Below, in pieces: positions 50,493 to 62,916 of a DNA stretch of 64,000 nt. Position numbers and translations under genes: made by a program. The stretch's first letter is position 1, and every line of letters starts with the position of its first letter. Origin of the DNA: Streptomyces sp. MP131-18 (GTDB lineage Bacteria > Actinomycetota > Actinomycetes > Streptomycetales > Streptomycetaceae); assembly GCF_001984575.1 (NCBI RefSeq), contig NZ_LZNS01000001.1, forward strand, positions 980,717-1,044,716, written 5' to 3'. Below the pieces are notes generated by a model that made no database searches, had not been told where the DNA came from, and saw only the letters and a list, made by a program, of their open reading frames with translations.

Positions 50493-50532
50493 AACACAGA
50501 CGCACGGCGGGGTCACGGCGGGGGCGCGTCGG

Positions 50533-51789
50533 TCAGGAGGGCGAGGGCACCGCCGGGGCGATGCGCCCGCGCACCTCGCCGAGCCCGATCCGGGTGCCGC
50601 CGGGCCCGGGGGCGTCGGCGGTGATGACCACCTCGTCCCCGTCCTCGAGGAACGCCCGGGTGCTGCCGTCCGGCAGGGTCAGCGGGCTGCCCCCGTTGGC
50701 CGTCAGCTCGATGAGGGAGCCGCGTTCCCCCGGGCCGGGACCGCTGACGGTGCCGGAGGCCAGCAGATCGCCGGTGCGCAGCGACGCGCCGTTGACGGTG
50801 AGGTGGGCGAGCTGCTGGGCGGCGGTCCAGTACATCGCGGCGAACGGCGGCGCGGAGACGGGGTGGCCGTTGAGCGTGACGCGGAGGGTGAGGTCGAGGC
50901 CCCAGGGCTCGGCGGCCGGGTCCGCGGTGTCGTCCAGGTACGGCAGGGGCCTCGGGTCGCGCGGCGGCGGCGCGGTGCGGGCGTGGCCGAGGGCGGCGAG
51001 CGGCACGACCCACGGCGAGACGGAGGTGGCGAAGGACTTGCCGAGGAACGGGCCCAGCGGCACGTACTCCCACGCCTGGATGTCGCGGGCGGACCAGTCG
51101 TTGACGAGGCAGACGCCGAAGAGGTGGCGGCCCGCGCCGGCGAGCGGCACCGGGCGGCCGGGTGTGGACGGGGTGCCGACGACGAAGCCGACCTCGGCCT
51201 CGATGTCGAGCCGGGCGGAGGCGGCGAGGACGACGTCCCCCTCGGGGGTGCGGCGCTGGCCTGTGGGGCGGACGACGGGCGTGCCGGAGGGCACCACGGT
51301 GCCCGCGCGGCCGTGGTAACCGATCGGCAGGTGCTTCCAGTTGGGGGTGAGCGGGTCGCCGTCGGGGCGGAACATGCGGCCGAGCGCGGTGGCGTGGTGC
51401 TCGCTGGCGTAGAAGTCGACGTAGTCGGCGACGGTGAACGGCAGGTGCAGGTCCACGGAGCCCGCGGGCCGGAGCAGCGGCTCGACGGCCGTGCGGTGGC
51501 GCTCGTCGCCGAGCCAGTCCGTGACGGCCGCGCGGACGCGGGCCCAGGTATCGGGGCCCGCCGCGAGCAGCGGGTCGAGGGTGCCGGCGGCGAACAGCGC
51601 CGCGTCGCCGGGCAGCAGCGCCTCGGCGGCGGCCGTGAGGTCGAGGACCTGGTCGCCGATGGCGACGCCGACGCGGCGGGCGGGAGTGTCCTGGGTGGTG
51701 AAGCTGCCGTAGGGCAGGGTGTGGATGCCGAAGGGGTGGGCCGGGTCGAGGCCGAGCCAGGTGGTGCCGTGGCGGGCGGCGGCGGTCAT
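50533..51789 (-). CDS. fahA: Fumarylacetoacetase
   Basis: A 418-residue hydrolase, the last enzyme of tyrosine/homogentisate breakdown (fumarylacetoacetate to fumarate and acetoacetate). Diagnostic parts are the N-terminal FGIHTLPYGSFTTQ, DFYASEHHATALGRMFRP, WKHLPIGYHGRAGTVVPSG, the metal-site sequence LDIEAEVGFVVG, and GVCLVNDWSARDIQAWEYVPLGPFLGKSF. Length matches eukaryotic-type FAH. It follows hppD with a 123-bp gap holding repeats. The homogentisate dioxygenase gene is not in the window. Confidence 0.95.
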   Translation of the reverse strand: MTAAARHGTTWLGLDPAHPFGIHTLPYGSFTTQDTPARRVGVAIGDQVLDLTAAAEALLPGDAALFAAGTLDPLLAAGPDTWARVRAAVTDWLGDERHRTAVEPLLRPAGSVDLHLPFTVADYVDFYASEHHATALGRMFRPDGDPLTPNWKHLPIGYHGRAGTVVPSGTPVVRPTGQRRTPEGDVVLAASARLDIEAEVGFVVGTPSTPGRPVPLAGAGRHLFGVCLVNDWSARDIQAWEYVPLGPFLGKSFATSVSPWVVPLAALGHARTAPPPRDPRPLPYLDDTADPAAEPWGLDLTLRVTLNGHPVSAPPFAAMYWTAAQQLAHLTVNGASLRTGDLLASGTVSGPGPGERGSLIELTANGGSPLTLPDGSTRAFLEDGDEVVITADAPGPGGTRIGLGEVRGRIAPAVPSPS

Positions 51790-51840
51790 GGGCGGCCTTC
51801 CGGTCGGGGGCGGGGAACGGGTGCGCCACCGCGCCGGAGG

Positions 51841-51912
51841 TGCCGCTCGCGCGGAGCGGCACCGCGGGCGCGGTCGGTCGAACGGTCGGGGGTCGATCGG
51901 TCGGTCGGTCGG

Positions 51913-51914
<2 letters not shown>
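51841..51914. repeat. Hairpin and CGGT tetranucleotide repeat between hppD and fahA
   Basis: An 8-bp hairpin (TGCCGCTC 51841-51848, GAGCGGCA 51854-51861) is followed by a degenerate run of CGGT units (51871-51914), ending in four perfect copies that reach the hppD stop codon. The hairpin could attenuate read-through to fahA. The tetranucleotide run is prone to slippage. Confidence 0.55.
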
Positions 51915-53172
<1,258 letters not shown>

Positions 53173-53180
53173 TCACGAAT

Positions 53181-53223
53181 GCCCTGCGCAAGCAGGGCAC
53201 TCCACACTGGACCGACTGTCCAG
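53181..53223. promoter_or_regulatory. Two adjacent inverted repeats in the hppD-protease intergenic region
   Basis: GCCCTGC-GCAA-GCAGGGC (53181-53198) is a hairpin with a GCAA loop. CTGGAC-CGACT-GTCCAG (53207-53223) is an operator-like palindrome with an 11-bp centre-to-centre pattern. Either could bind the regulator of hppD; a further CTGGACA occurs near 53250. Confidence 0.45.
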
Positions 53224-53379
53224 ATTGCCGCGCTGAACGGGAGAATCACTGGACATTGTGTGCAGGGACCTTGCGGGGCCGCTCCGCCAGGTGGCCGAAA
53301 GGCGGGCTTGGCAAGGCGGCGGGCACCGGAGAGACTCCGTTCTCACCTTGTCAGGCACATGCCCACCCAGGAGGACCCC

Positions 53380-54294
53380 GTGCCCCTGTCCCCCACCACC
53401 CCTCGCAGACGCCCGGCCCGCCGGGGCCGCCTCGGCGCCGCCGCGGCGGGCCTGCTCGCCCTCGCCGCCGTCCTGCTGCCCGGTGCGGCCCACGCCGCCC
53501 CGCCGCCCGCCTTCGCGGCCGACCGGCTCGCCCTCGCCGCCGACGCGGTGCGCGCGGCCGACGTCCGCGGCACCGCGTGGGCCGCCGACCCGGCGGCGGG
53601 CACCGTGCGCGTCGCGGCCGACGAGACCGTGACCGCCGAGGATCTGGCCGGTATCCGGCGGGCCGCGGGCCCGCTCGCCGCCGCGCTGGACATCGAACGC
53701 GTCCCCGGCCGGCTCGAACCGCGGCTCCAGGGCGGCGAACCCGTCTACGCCACCGGCGGCTGGCGCTGCACCGCCGGATTCAACGCCAGGTCGGGCGGTA
53801 CCGACTTCTTCGTGACCGCCGGTCACTGCACCGACGGTTACCCGGACTGGTACGCCGATCCCGGACTCACCGTTCTCATCGGCTCCACGGCGGGCAGCAC
53901 CTTCCCCGGCAGCGACTACGGCCTGGTCCAGTACACCAACCCCGACATCCCGCGGCCCGGCACCGTCAACTGCAACGGCCGGTCCATCGACATCACGGGC
54001 GCGACCGGCGGCACCGTCGGCGGCCCGGTGCACGTCGCGGCCCCCAGCGGCTGCCGGTCCGGAAGCATCACCGGGCTCAACTACACGGTCAATTACGGCA
54101 ACGGCGTGATCATCAGCGGTCTGGGCCGCATCAACATCTGCGCGGAACCGGGCGACAGCGGCGCCCCCGTCTTCACCGGTTCGCTGGCCATCGGCGTGAT
54201 CTCGGGCGGCAGCGGCAACTGCGCCACCGGCGGCACCACCTACTACCAGCCCATCGGCGAAGTCCTCAACGCCTACGGACTGGTCCTCACCTGA
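53380..54294 (+). CDS. Secreted streptogrisin-like serine protease (S1 family) with propeptide
   Basis: A 304-residue chymotrypsin-like pre-pro-protease. A twin-basic N-terminus and hydrophobic signal (about 18-39, ending AAHA) are followed by a propeptide (about 40-120) and the catalytic domain. The triad is His149 (FFVTAGHC), Asp179 (PGSDYGLV) and Ser260 (CAEPGDSGAPVF). The disulfide Cys pattern and GGSGNCATGGTTYYQP are typical of streptogrisins A/B. GTG at 53380 is preferred because AGGAGG lies 5 nt upstream; an ATG at 53359 is weaker. Confidence 0.92.
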   Translation: MPLSPTTPRRRPARRGRLGAAAAGLLALAAVLLPGAAHAAPPPAFAADRLALAADAVRAADVRGTAWAADPAAGTVRVAADETVTAEDLAGIRRAAGPLAAALDIERVPGRLEPRLQGGEPVYATGGWRCTAGFNARSGGTDFFVTAGHCTDGYPDWYADPGLTVLIGSTAGSTFPGSDYGLVQYTNPDIPRPGTVNCNGRSIDITGATGGTVGGPVHVAAPSGCRSGSITGLNYTVNYGNGVIISGLGRINICAEPGDSGAPVFTGSLAIGVISGGSGNCATGGTTYYQPIGEVLNAYGLVLT

Positions 54295-54408
54295 CGCCCG
54301 GCCGCACGGCGTTCATCTGCTGTTGGCCCGCAGGGCCGGCCGCGGGACTACCGGCGCCGGGCGGCCCGGCATACGATCCCACCGCTGCCGGGACATGGGG
54401 GTCGAGGA

Positions 54409-54648
54409 ATGAACGCACGCGCAGGGCTCGGGGCGGCCGTGGCGGCGGGGGCGGTACTGGTGCTGACGGCCTGTTCCCAGTCCGACCGCACCGAGATCGC
54501 CACCTTCACCGACGAACACGGCCGGGCCTGTACGGCGGCCGTGGTGATCGACTCGGAGGACGGCGACCGCGAGGTGCAGAGCCTGGACTGCGACTACCCG
54601 CCGGAGGGCACGGGCCCGGGCCGTTCCGGCTACACCGAGCTGCCCTGA
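54409..54648 (+). CDS. Small putative lipoprotein
   Basis: A 79-residue protein with a signal sequence and lipobox (VLVLTACSQSD, Cys22). The remaining 57 residues are soluble and acidic, with two more Cys (GRACTAAVV, LDCDYPPEG) that could form a disulfide. GTCGAGGA precedes the ATG. Function unknown. Confidence 0.7.
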   Translation: MNARAGLGAAVAAGAVLVLTACSQSDRTEIATFTDEHGRACTAAVVIDSEDGDREVQSLDCDYPPEGTGPGRSGYTELP

Positions 54649-55079
54649 GCGGCGGCCCTGGCCGGACCTGACCTGGCCTGGCGGGCGGCAGGACGGGCGC
54701 GCCGGCGCGGATCTGCCGCGGGGCGCGCCGCGGGCGAGACCGGCAGAGCACGTCAGCCGAACGAGTAGCCCGCGTGTCCGATCGTCCCGTCGCTCGCCAG
54801 GCGCAGGCCCCCCGGCAGCACCGGGCCCGTGCGGCGCACGTCGTGCGGAAGCTGCCCGCGTACCCGCGGTTCGGACTCGGCGTGCCCGAGGAGCGGCTGC
54901 CGGTCTCGCGGTACTGACGGCGCGCGCCTCGGGCGAGGCCAGCGGGCCGGCAAGGCCGCGTGGCACGGCAGGTCGAGCAGGCGCGGGAGGGGCGGTACGA
55001 CGCCCCCTGAGCCGTCCCGCGGGCGGCCTTCGCGCGAACCGGTGGCCGCGGCCCGCCGGTGCGGGCAGCATGGGGCGGC
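54649..55079. other. Gene-free stretch, possible relic coding end
   Basis: No convincing gene. On the plus strand a frame ending at the TGA at 54915-54917 closes with VVRKLPAYPRFGLGVPEE, which looks like the C-terminus of a real protein. No start, family or upstream body can be found, so this may be a decayed gene end. Confidence 0.25.
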
Positions 55080-56003
55080 ATGAGGAACAGCCGGGCAGCG
55101 GCCCGGGACAGCCTGCACGGACTCGCCCTGGGCGACGCCTTCGGGGAGCGGTGGTTCCCGCTGCGGCGCGGACCTGACCAGGCGCGCGCCGCCATCCACG
55201 CGCGCCGCACGCCGCAGGAGCCGACGTGGCCCTGGACCGACGACACCGCCATGGCGCTCGGCGTCTTCCGGGCGCTGCGTGCCGACGGCGAGATCAGACC
55301 CGACCGGCTGGCCCGGGTCTTCGCCGACGGCTACCTGGCGGAGCCGGCGCGGGGCTACGGCTACGGCATGCACGAGCTGCTGCCCCGGCTGGCCGACGAC
55401 CCCACGGCCTGGCGCACCGAGACCACGCGGCTCTTCGGCGGCGAGGGCAGCCTGGGCAACGGCGCCGCGATGCGTGCGGCGCCGCTAGGGGCGTGGTTCC
55501 GCGCGGACGAGGAACGGGCCGCCGCGCAGGCCGGGCTGGCCGCACGGGTGACGCACGGTCATCCCGAGGGCGTGGCGGGCGCGGTCGCCGTGGCCGTGGC
55601 CGCCGCCCGCGCCGCCGCGGGCGGCGCCGCGCCCGGGGCGGCGGCGTTCCTGCGGGCGGTCGCCGGGCGCACGCCGCCGGGGGCGGTGCGCGGGGGGCTC
55701 GAACGGGCCGCGGAGCTGCCGGCGGACGTCTCGCCGCAGGAGGCGGCCGACGTGCTCGGCAACGGACGGCGCGCCACGGCCGCCGACACCGTGCCGTTCG
55801 CGCTGTGGTCGGCCGCACGGCACCCCGGCAGCCTGACGGACGCGCTGTGGTGCACGGCGGAGGGGCTCGGCGACGTGGACACCACGTGCGCGATCACCGG
55901 CGGCGTGGTCGCGGCCCGCACCGGGCTCGACGGGGTGCCCGCGGCGTGGCTCGCGCGCCGCGAGCCACTGCCCGCGTGGGTGGATGCCGTCAGCCCGGAC
56001 TGA
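55080..56003 (+). CDS. ADP-ribosylglycohydrolase-family protein
   Basis: A 307-residue helical protein of the ADP-ribosylglycohydrolase (DraG) family. Metal-binding motifs are PWTDDTAMAL (about residues 50-59) and DVDTTCAITGGVVAA (about 263-277). The N-terminal LHGLALGDAFG is also characteristic. It may remove ADP-ribose from proteins or small molecules. No strong Shine-Dalgarno is visible before ATG 55080. Its end overlaps the next, opposite-strand gene by 14 bp. Confidence 0.9.
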   Translation: MRNSRAAARDSLHGLALGDAFGERWFPLRRGPDQARAAIHARRTPQEPTWPWTDDTAMALGVFRALRADGEIRPDRLARVFADGYLAEPARGYGYGMHELLPRLADDPTAWRTETTRLFGGEGSLGNGAAMRAAPLGAWFRADEERAAAQAGLAARVTHGHPEGVAGAVAVAVAAARAAAGGAAPGAAAFLRAVAGRTPPGAVRGGLERAAELPADVSPQEAADVLGNGRRATAADTVPFALWSAARHPGSLTDALWCTAEGLGDVDTTCAITGGVVAARTGLDGVPAAWLARREPLPAWVDAVSPD

Positions 56004-56451
56004 GGCCCGTGGCCAGCGGCGACACGGAGGTCACGGGCGAGACGCCCGCCAGCCGGCAGACCGCGATGTAGAGCAGCAGCGGATGGGTGTAGGGTCCCGC
56101 GTCCTCGGGCCAGTGGATCAGCTGCGGCACCGGCCGGACCGTCATCGCCGAGGAGTCCCTGACCGCGGGCCCCGGCAGGCAGGCGCCCGCCCAGTAGCGG
56201 GCGGTGGGCGGCCAGTCGAGCCCGACCTGGGACTCGGAGGGAACGACCCACCACCAGCGCCGGCCGGCGGCGAAGACCGCCCCGGCGCGCGGCAGGCTGG
56301 TCATGATGCGGCGGCCGTGGTCCTCCGAGACGCCGACGGCGTCCCCGGCCAGGCCGTCCGGCGTGGTCACCGGGAGGTGGAGTGGGGCGGGGCGGGCGGC
56401 GGGCACCGCCGCGCCGCCGCGACAGGCATGGGCACGTGGTCGGTGGTCCAT
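55990..56451 (-). CDS. Hypothetical protein
   Basis: A 153-residue protein whose middle looks genuinely coding (RIMTSLPRAGAVFAAGRRWW, VPSESQVGLDWPPTARYWAG, PYTHPLLLYIAVCRLAGV) and which I do not place in a family. ATG 56451 was chosen; longer readings add only low-complexity sequence. It contains several Trp and a short hydrophobic stretch but no clear membrane segment. Confidence 0.6.
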   Translation of the reverse strand: MDHRPRAHACRGGAAVPAARPAPLHLPVTTPDGLAGDAVGVSEDHGRRIMTSLPRAGAVFAAGRRWWWVVPSESQVGLDWPPTARYWAGACLPGPAVRDSSAMTVRPVPQLIHWPEDAGPYTHPLLLYIAVCRLAGVSPVTSVSPLATGLSPG

Positions 56452-57059
56452 GGGCGCGCCCGCGCTAACGGCGCCGGGACGCGAATGACCGGGCCCCGCA
56501 GCCGACGCCGGGCGGCACCGCCAGGCCCCACAGCGTGCTGATGGCCCGCGCGCGCCGACCCGGATGAACGGAGACCGCAGGCGCCGCTCCCCTCCTGCTG
56601 TCGGCGGGAACATGACACCAGGTCAGGCCCCGCCGCTCCGGCCGCGCGCACGCGCGCGCGGCACCGGCGGCTCTCCTCCGCCCCGGCGGCCGGACGGTCG
56701 CGCCGGGATGCCCGCGCCGGGGCGGTCGCGCCGCGGCGAGCGAGCCGGGCACCGCGGGCGCCGCGGCGCCCCCCGGACGTCGCGGCTGGACAGTCCCCCG
56801 GTAAGGCGCGGTGGCGGAAAGAGCCATGCTGTCGCCTTTCGTCTGCCGATGTCCCGCGCGTCCCCCTTTGCCCAGGTGAGGCGCGTCCACTTCACTATGG
56901 CACTGCCAAGTTCAGGTCGCAATAGGTAACTTGAAAATTGCAGATCGCCAGATGCGGAGTGGTGATGTGCGCCGGCACACAGCGCGGGGACACGCGCCCA
57001 CATCTGCCGTTCCGGTTACCGTCCGTGGCGATTACGCGCACACCGCGTGTACTTGGCAC
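56452..57059. other. Gene-poor region upstream of the DNA ligase
   Basis: About 600 bp. A leftward frame from ATG 56827 (about 120 residues, AAAGG 7 nt upstream) has a reasonable start but Arg/Pro/Ala-rich content without homology; I rate it about 0.2. AT-rich sequence at 56907-56940 contains the inverted repeat CAAGTT (56907-56912) and AACTTG (56928-56933), a possible operator or promoter element between divergent transcripts. Confidence 0.4.
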
Positions 57060-58067
57060 ATGACCGACATCCCCGGCGCCGTGCCGCCGATACTGGCCGT
57101 CGACGGCGAACTGCCCACCGGTGCCTGGGCCTACGAGTACAAGTGGGACGGCTACCGCTGCTGCCTGCGCGCCGCGCCCGACGGCACCACGCGCCTCACG
57201 AGCCGTAACGGCAACGACCTCACGGCCACCTACCCCGAGCTGGCCGGCGTCCCGCCCGCCGCGTTCGGCGGGCTGGCCACCGTCCTCGACGGCGAGATCG
57301 TGGCCCTGGACGCGGCCGGGCGGCCCGACTTCGGCCTGCTCCAGCGCCGCCACCAGCGCCGCCCCGGCACCGGCCGCCCGGCCGCACCCGCCGTCACCTA
57401 CTTCGCGTTCGACCTCCTGCTGCGCGGCCAGGACACCCACCTGCGGGCCCCCTATGCGGAACGCCGCGCCGCGCTGAGCCGGTTCGCCGCCGCCGCGGAG
57501 CCGGCCGCGGGCGGCCGGCTGGCCGTTCCGCCGCACTACACCGGACCCGGCATCGGCCCGCAGGACCTCCTCGGCATCGCCGAACAGCACGGTCTGGAAG
57601 GGCTGCTGGCCAAGCGGCTCGACTCCCCCTACCAGCCGGGCCGCCGCTCACGGCTGTGGATCAAACGGCCGCTGGTGTCCACGCAGGAGGCCGTGATCGG
57701 CGGCTGGCAGCCGGGCGACGGCCGCCGCTCCGGCACCGTCGGCTCCCTGCTGCTCGGCGCCCACGACGCCGAGGGACACCTGCGCTACATCGGCCACGTC
57801 GGCAGCGGCTTCACCGCGGCCACGCTCGCCGACCTCCTGCGCCGGCTCACTCCGCTGGCGCGCGCCACCAGCCCGTTCGACGGGCCCGTGCCCCGCGAGC
57901 ACGCCCGCACCGCCCGCTGGACCGAGCCGCGCCTCGTCGGAGAGGTCGCCTTCCGTGCCTGGACCCGCGACCTCAGGCTGCGCCAGCCCTCCTGGCGCGG
58001 CCTGCGCCCCGACCGTTCCCCGGAGGGCATCACCCTGCCGGGACCGCCGCCAGGGAACGACCGCTGA
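57060..58067 (+). CDS. ATP-dependent DNA ligase (LigC/LigD ligase-domain type)
   Basis: A 335-residue ligase. Motif I is YEYKWDGYRCC, with the adenylated Lys at about 23, followed by LTSRNGNDLT (motif Ia), DGEIVALD (motif III), FAFDLLL, GLEGLLAKRL (motif IV) and RLWIKRP (motif V), then a C-terminal OB-fold. It corresponds to the ligase part of LigD without polymerase or nuclease domains. Such ligases serve non-homologous end joining or repair. No Ku gene is nearby. ATG 57060 was chosen from homology. Confidence 0.92.
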   Translation: MTDIPGAVPPILAVDGELPTGAWAYEYKWDGYRCCLRAAPDGTTRLTSRNGNDLTATYPELAGVPPAAFGGLATVLDGEIVALDAAGRPDFGLLQRRHQRRPGTGRPAAPAVTYFAFDLLLRGQDTHLRAPYAERRAALSRFAAAAEPAAGGRLAVPPHYTGPGIGPQDLLGIAEQHGLEGLLAKRLDSPYQPGRRSRLWIKRPLVSTQEAVIGGWQPGDGRRSGTVGSLLLGAHDAEGHLRYIGHVGSGFTAATLADLLRRLTPLARATSPFDGPVPREHARTARWTEPRLVGEVAFRAWTRDLRLRQPSWRGLRPDRSPEGITLPGPPPGNDR

Positions 58068-58102
58068 GGAGCGCTGCGCGCGCTCCCGTAGGGTTGCCGC
58101 CC

Positions 58103-58732
58103 ATGGATCTCGACGCGCTCGCCGCGGACGCCCGCGGCCTGCGGCGGGCCGGACGGCGCGCCGTGCTCGGTCTCGCGGGCCCGCCGGGGGCCGGCAAATC
58201 CACGCTGGCCCGCGCCCTGGTCGCGGCGCTCGGCGAGGAGGCCGCCTACGTTCCGCTGGACGGTTTCCACCTCTCCAACGCGCAGCTCGACCGCCTCCGG
58301 CTGCGGTCGCGCAAGGGCTCGGAACCCAGCTTCGACGTCTGGGGCTACGCCGCCCTGCTGCGGCGGCTGACCGCGGGCGAGGGCGGGGACCCGGCCCGTG
58401 AGGTGTACGTGCCCGACTTCGACCGCGGGCTCGACGAACCGGTGGCCGCCAGGCACCGGGTCCCGCCGGGCGCCTGGCTGATCGTCACCGAGGGAAACTA
58501 CCTGGCCTGCGACCTCCCCGGCTGGCGCGAGGCACGCGCCTTGATGGACGACGTCTGGTACGTGGACGCCGCCGACGCGGTCCGCGACGCCCGGCTGATG
58601 AGCCGCCACACGGGCCACGGCCGCACCACCGCCGCGGCGCGCGCCTGGGTGGACACCAACGATGTGCCGAACGCCACACTGGTGCTGGCCTCGCGGGAGC
58701 GCTGCGGGCGCGTGATCCCCGCCGACGGCTGA
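58103..58732 (+). CDS. P-loop nucleoside/uridine kinase-like protein
   Basis: A 209-residue P-loop kinase with Walker A GLAGPPGAGKSTLA (about 27-40), LDGFHLSNAQLDRL (uridine kinase/PRK-like motif) and VTEGNYLAC (Walker B-like region). This is the nucleoside/nucleotide kinase family, related to pantothenate and uridine kinases. The phosphoryl acceptor is unknown. It begins 35 bp after the ligase. Confidence 0.87.
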   Translation: MDLDALAADARGLRRAGRRAVLGLAGPPGAGKSTLARALVAALGEEAAYVPLDGFHLSNAQLDRLRLRSRKGSEPSFDVWGYAALLRRLTAGEGGDPAREVYVPDFDRGLDEPVAARHRVPPGAWLIVTEGNYLACDLPGWREARALMDDVWYVDAADAVRDARLMSRHTGHGRTTAAARAWVDTNDVPNATLVLASRERCGRVIPADG

Positions 58733-58803
58733 CCGGGCGGTGGCACCCCGGTGCCGAAGCTGGGGTGGGTAGCGGTTTCACCGCGACCCCCAGTTCTGGA
58801 AGC

Positions 58804-60689
58804 ATGACGGTCATGAGTGATGAGGAACTCCCCCTGGCCGCAGAGTTCCCCGCGGTGACGCGAGAACAGTGGCAGGAACTGGTGGCCGGCGTGCTGCGCA
58901 AGGCCGGGCGGGGCGACCTCGCGGGCCCGGACGCCGAGGCGAAACTGGCGACCCGGCTCGGCGACGGCCTGGTGACCCGCCCGCTGTACACGGCGGAGAA
59001 CGGCCGGGCCGAGGGCGGGTACCCCGGCTTCCCCCCGTTCGTGCGCGGCGGCAGGCCGCAAGGCACCGCGGTCACCGGCTGGGACGTGCGGCAGCGGCAC
59101 AACGATCCGGACCCGGCGCGGACCAACGAGGCGGCGCTCGCGGACCTGGAGAACGGCGCCACATCGCTGTGGCTGACCGTCGGAGCCGCGGGACTGCCCG
59201 TGAGCGGCCTGGAGAAGGCCCTGTCCGGCGTCTACCTGGATCTGGCGCCCGTCGTGCTCGACGCGGGCGCGGAGACGGGGGCCGCGGCCCGGGAGCTGCT
59301 GCGCCTGTTCGAGGAGCGGGGCGTGGCGCCCGGCGACGCGCTCGGCCACCTCGGCGCCGATCCGCTGGCCCTGGTCGCGCGCACCGGCCGCGACGGCGGG
59401 CTCGCGGCCCAGCTCGCGCAGGCGGCCGAGCTGGCGGTGCGGTGCCACCGGGAGTACCCGCGGCTGACCGCGGTCGGCGTCGACGCGCTGCCCTACCACG
59501 AGGCCGGTGGCTCGGCGGCCGAGGAGCTGGGCTGCTCCCTGGCCACGGGCGTGGCCTACCTGCACGAGCTGACCGAGGCCGGTCTCGACGTGGACGCGGC
59601 CTGCGGGCAACTGGAGTTCCGGTACGCGGCCACCGCCGACCAGTTCCTCACCATCGCCAAGCTGCGGGCCGCGCGCCGGCTGTGGGCCCGGGTGGCCGAG
59701 GTGTGCGGTGCCTCGCCCGAGGCGCGGGCGCAGCGGCAGCACGCGGTGACGTCGCCGGTGATGATGACGCGGCGCGACCCCTGGGTGAACATGCTGCGCA
59801 CCACCGTGGCCTGCCTGGCGGCGGGCGCGGGCGGGGCGGACGCGGTGACGGTGCTGCCGTTCGATCACGATCTCGGGCTGCCCGACGCCTTCTCCCGGCG
59901 CATCGCGCGCAACACCTCGTCGGTGCTGATGGCGGAGTCGCACCTGGCGCGCGTCATCGACCCGGCGGGCGGCTCCTGGTACGCGGAGGAGCTGACGCGG
60001 GAGCTGGCCGAGGCCGGCTGGGCGTTCTTCCAGGAGCTGATGGGCGCGGGCGGGCAGGCCGGGGCGCTGGCGTCCGGGATGGTCGCGGAGCGTCTCGCGG
60101 CCACCTGGCGGGAGCGGTCGCGGCAGCTGGCCGTGCGCCGTGAGCCGGTGACCGGGGTGAGCGAGTTCCCGACGCTGGCGGAGCGGCCGGTGGAGCGGAT
60201 TCCGGCGCCCGCGCCGCCGGCCGGCGGGCTGCCGCGGGTGCGCAGGGACGAGGCGTTCGAAGCGCTGCGGGCGCGCAGCGACGCGCATCTGGCGGCGACG
60301 GGCGCCCGGCCGCGGGTGCTGCTCGCGGCGCTCGGTTCCGCCGCGGCGCACACGGCGCGCGTGACGTTCGCGGCGAACCTGTTCCAGGCGGCCGGGATCG
60401 AGCCGGTGCACGAGCCGGAGTCGGTCGACGCCGGAACGGCCGGGGCGGCGCTGCGGGCGGTCGGCACCGAGGTGGCGTGCCTGTGCGGCAGCGATGCGCT
60501 GTACGCGGAGCAGGCGGCCGGGGTAGCCGCGGCGCTGAAGGACGCCGGGGCGCGACGGGTCTTCCTGGCGGGCCGTCCCGGTGAGCTGCGGGACGCCTTC
60601 GAAGAGGCGGGTGTCGACGACTTCGTGTTCGTGGGCTGTGACGCGATCGCCGTCCTGTCCTCCGTTCTTGACCTCATGGGAGTGGCGTG

Positions 60690-60690
<1 letters not shown>
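58804..60690 (+). CDS. mutA: Methylmalonyl-CoA mutase, small (beta) subunit
   Basis: A 628-residue non-catalytic subunit of adenosylcobalamin-dependent methylmalonyl-CoA mutase. It has the TIM-barrel part ([50 protein letters not shown]) and a C-terminal Rossmann part without the DxHxxG cobalamin motif, as expected for the small subunit. ATG 58804 or 58813. It overlaps mutB by one base (TGATG). Confidence 0.94.
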
Positions 60691-62894
<2,204 letters not shown>

Positions 62895-62916
62895 ACGACC
62901 CGTAGAAACGAAGGAC

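Noticed and set aside
54753..55373. Minus-strand frame of 206 codons before the ADP-ribosylglycohydrolase gene
   Set aside because: Mostly antisense to that gene, with no homology and no start signal.
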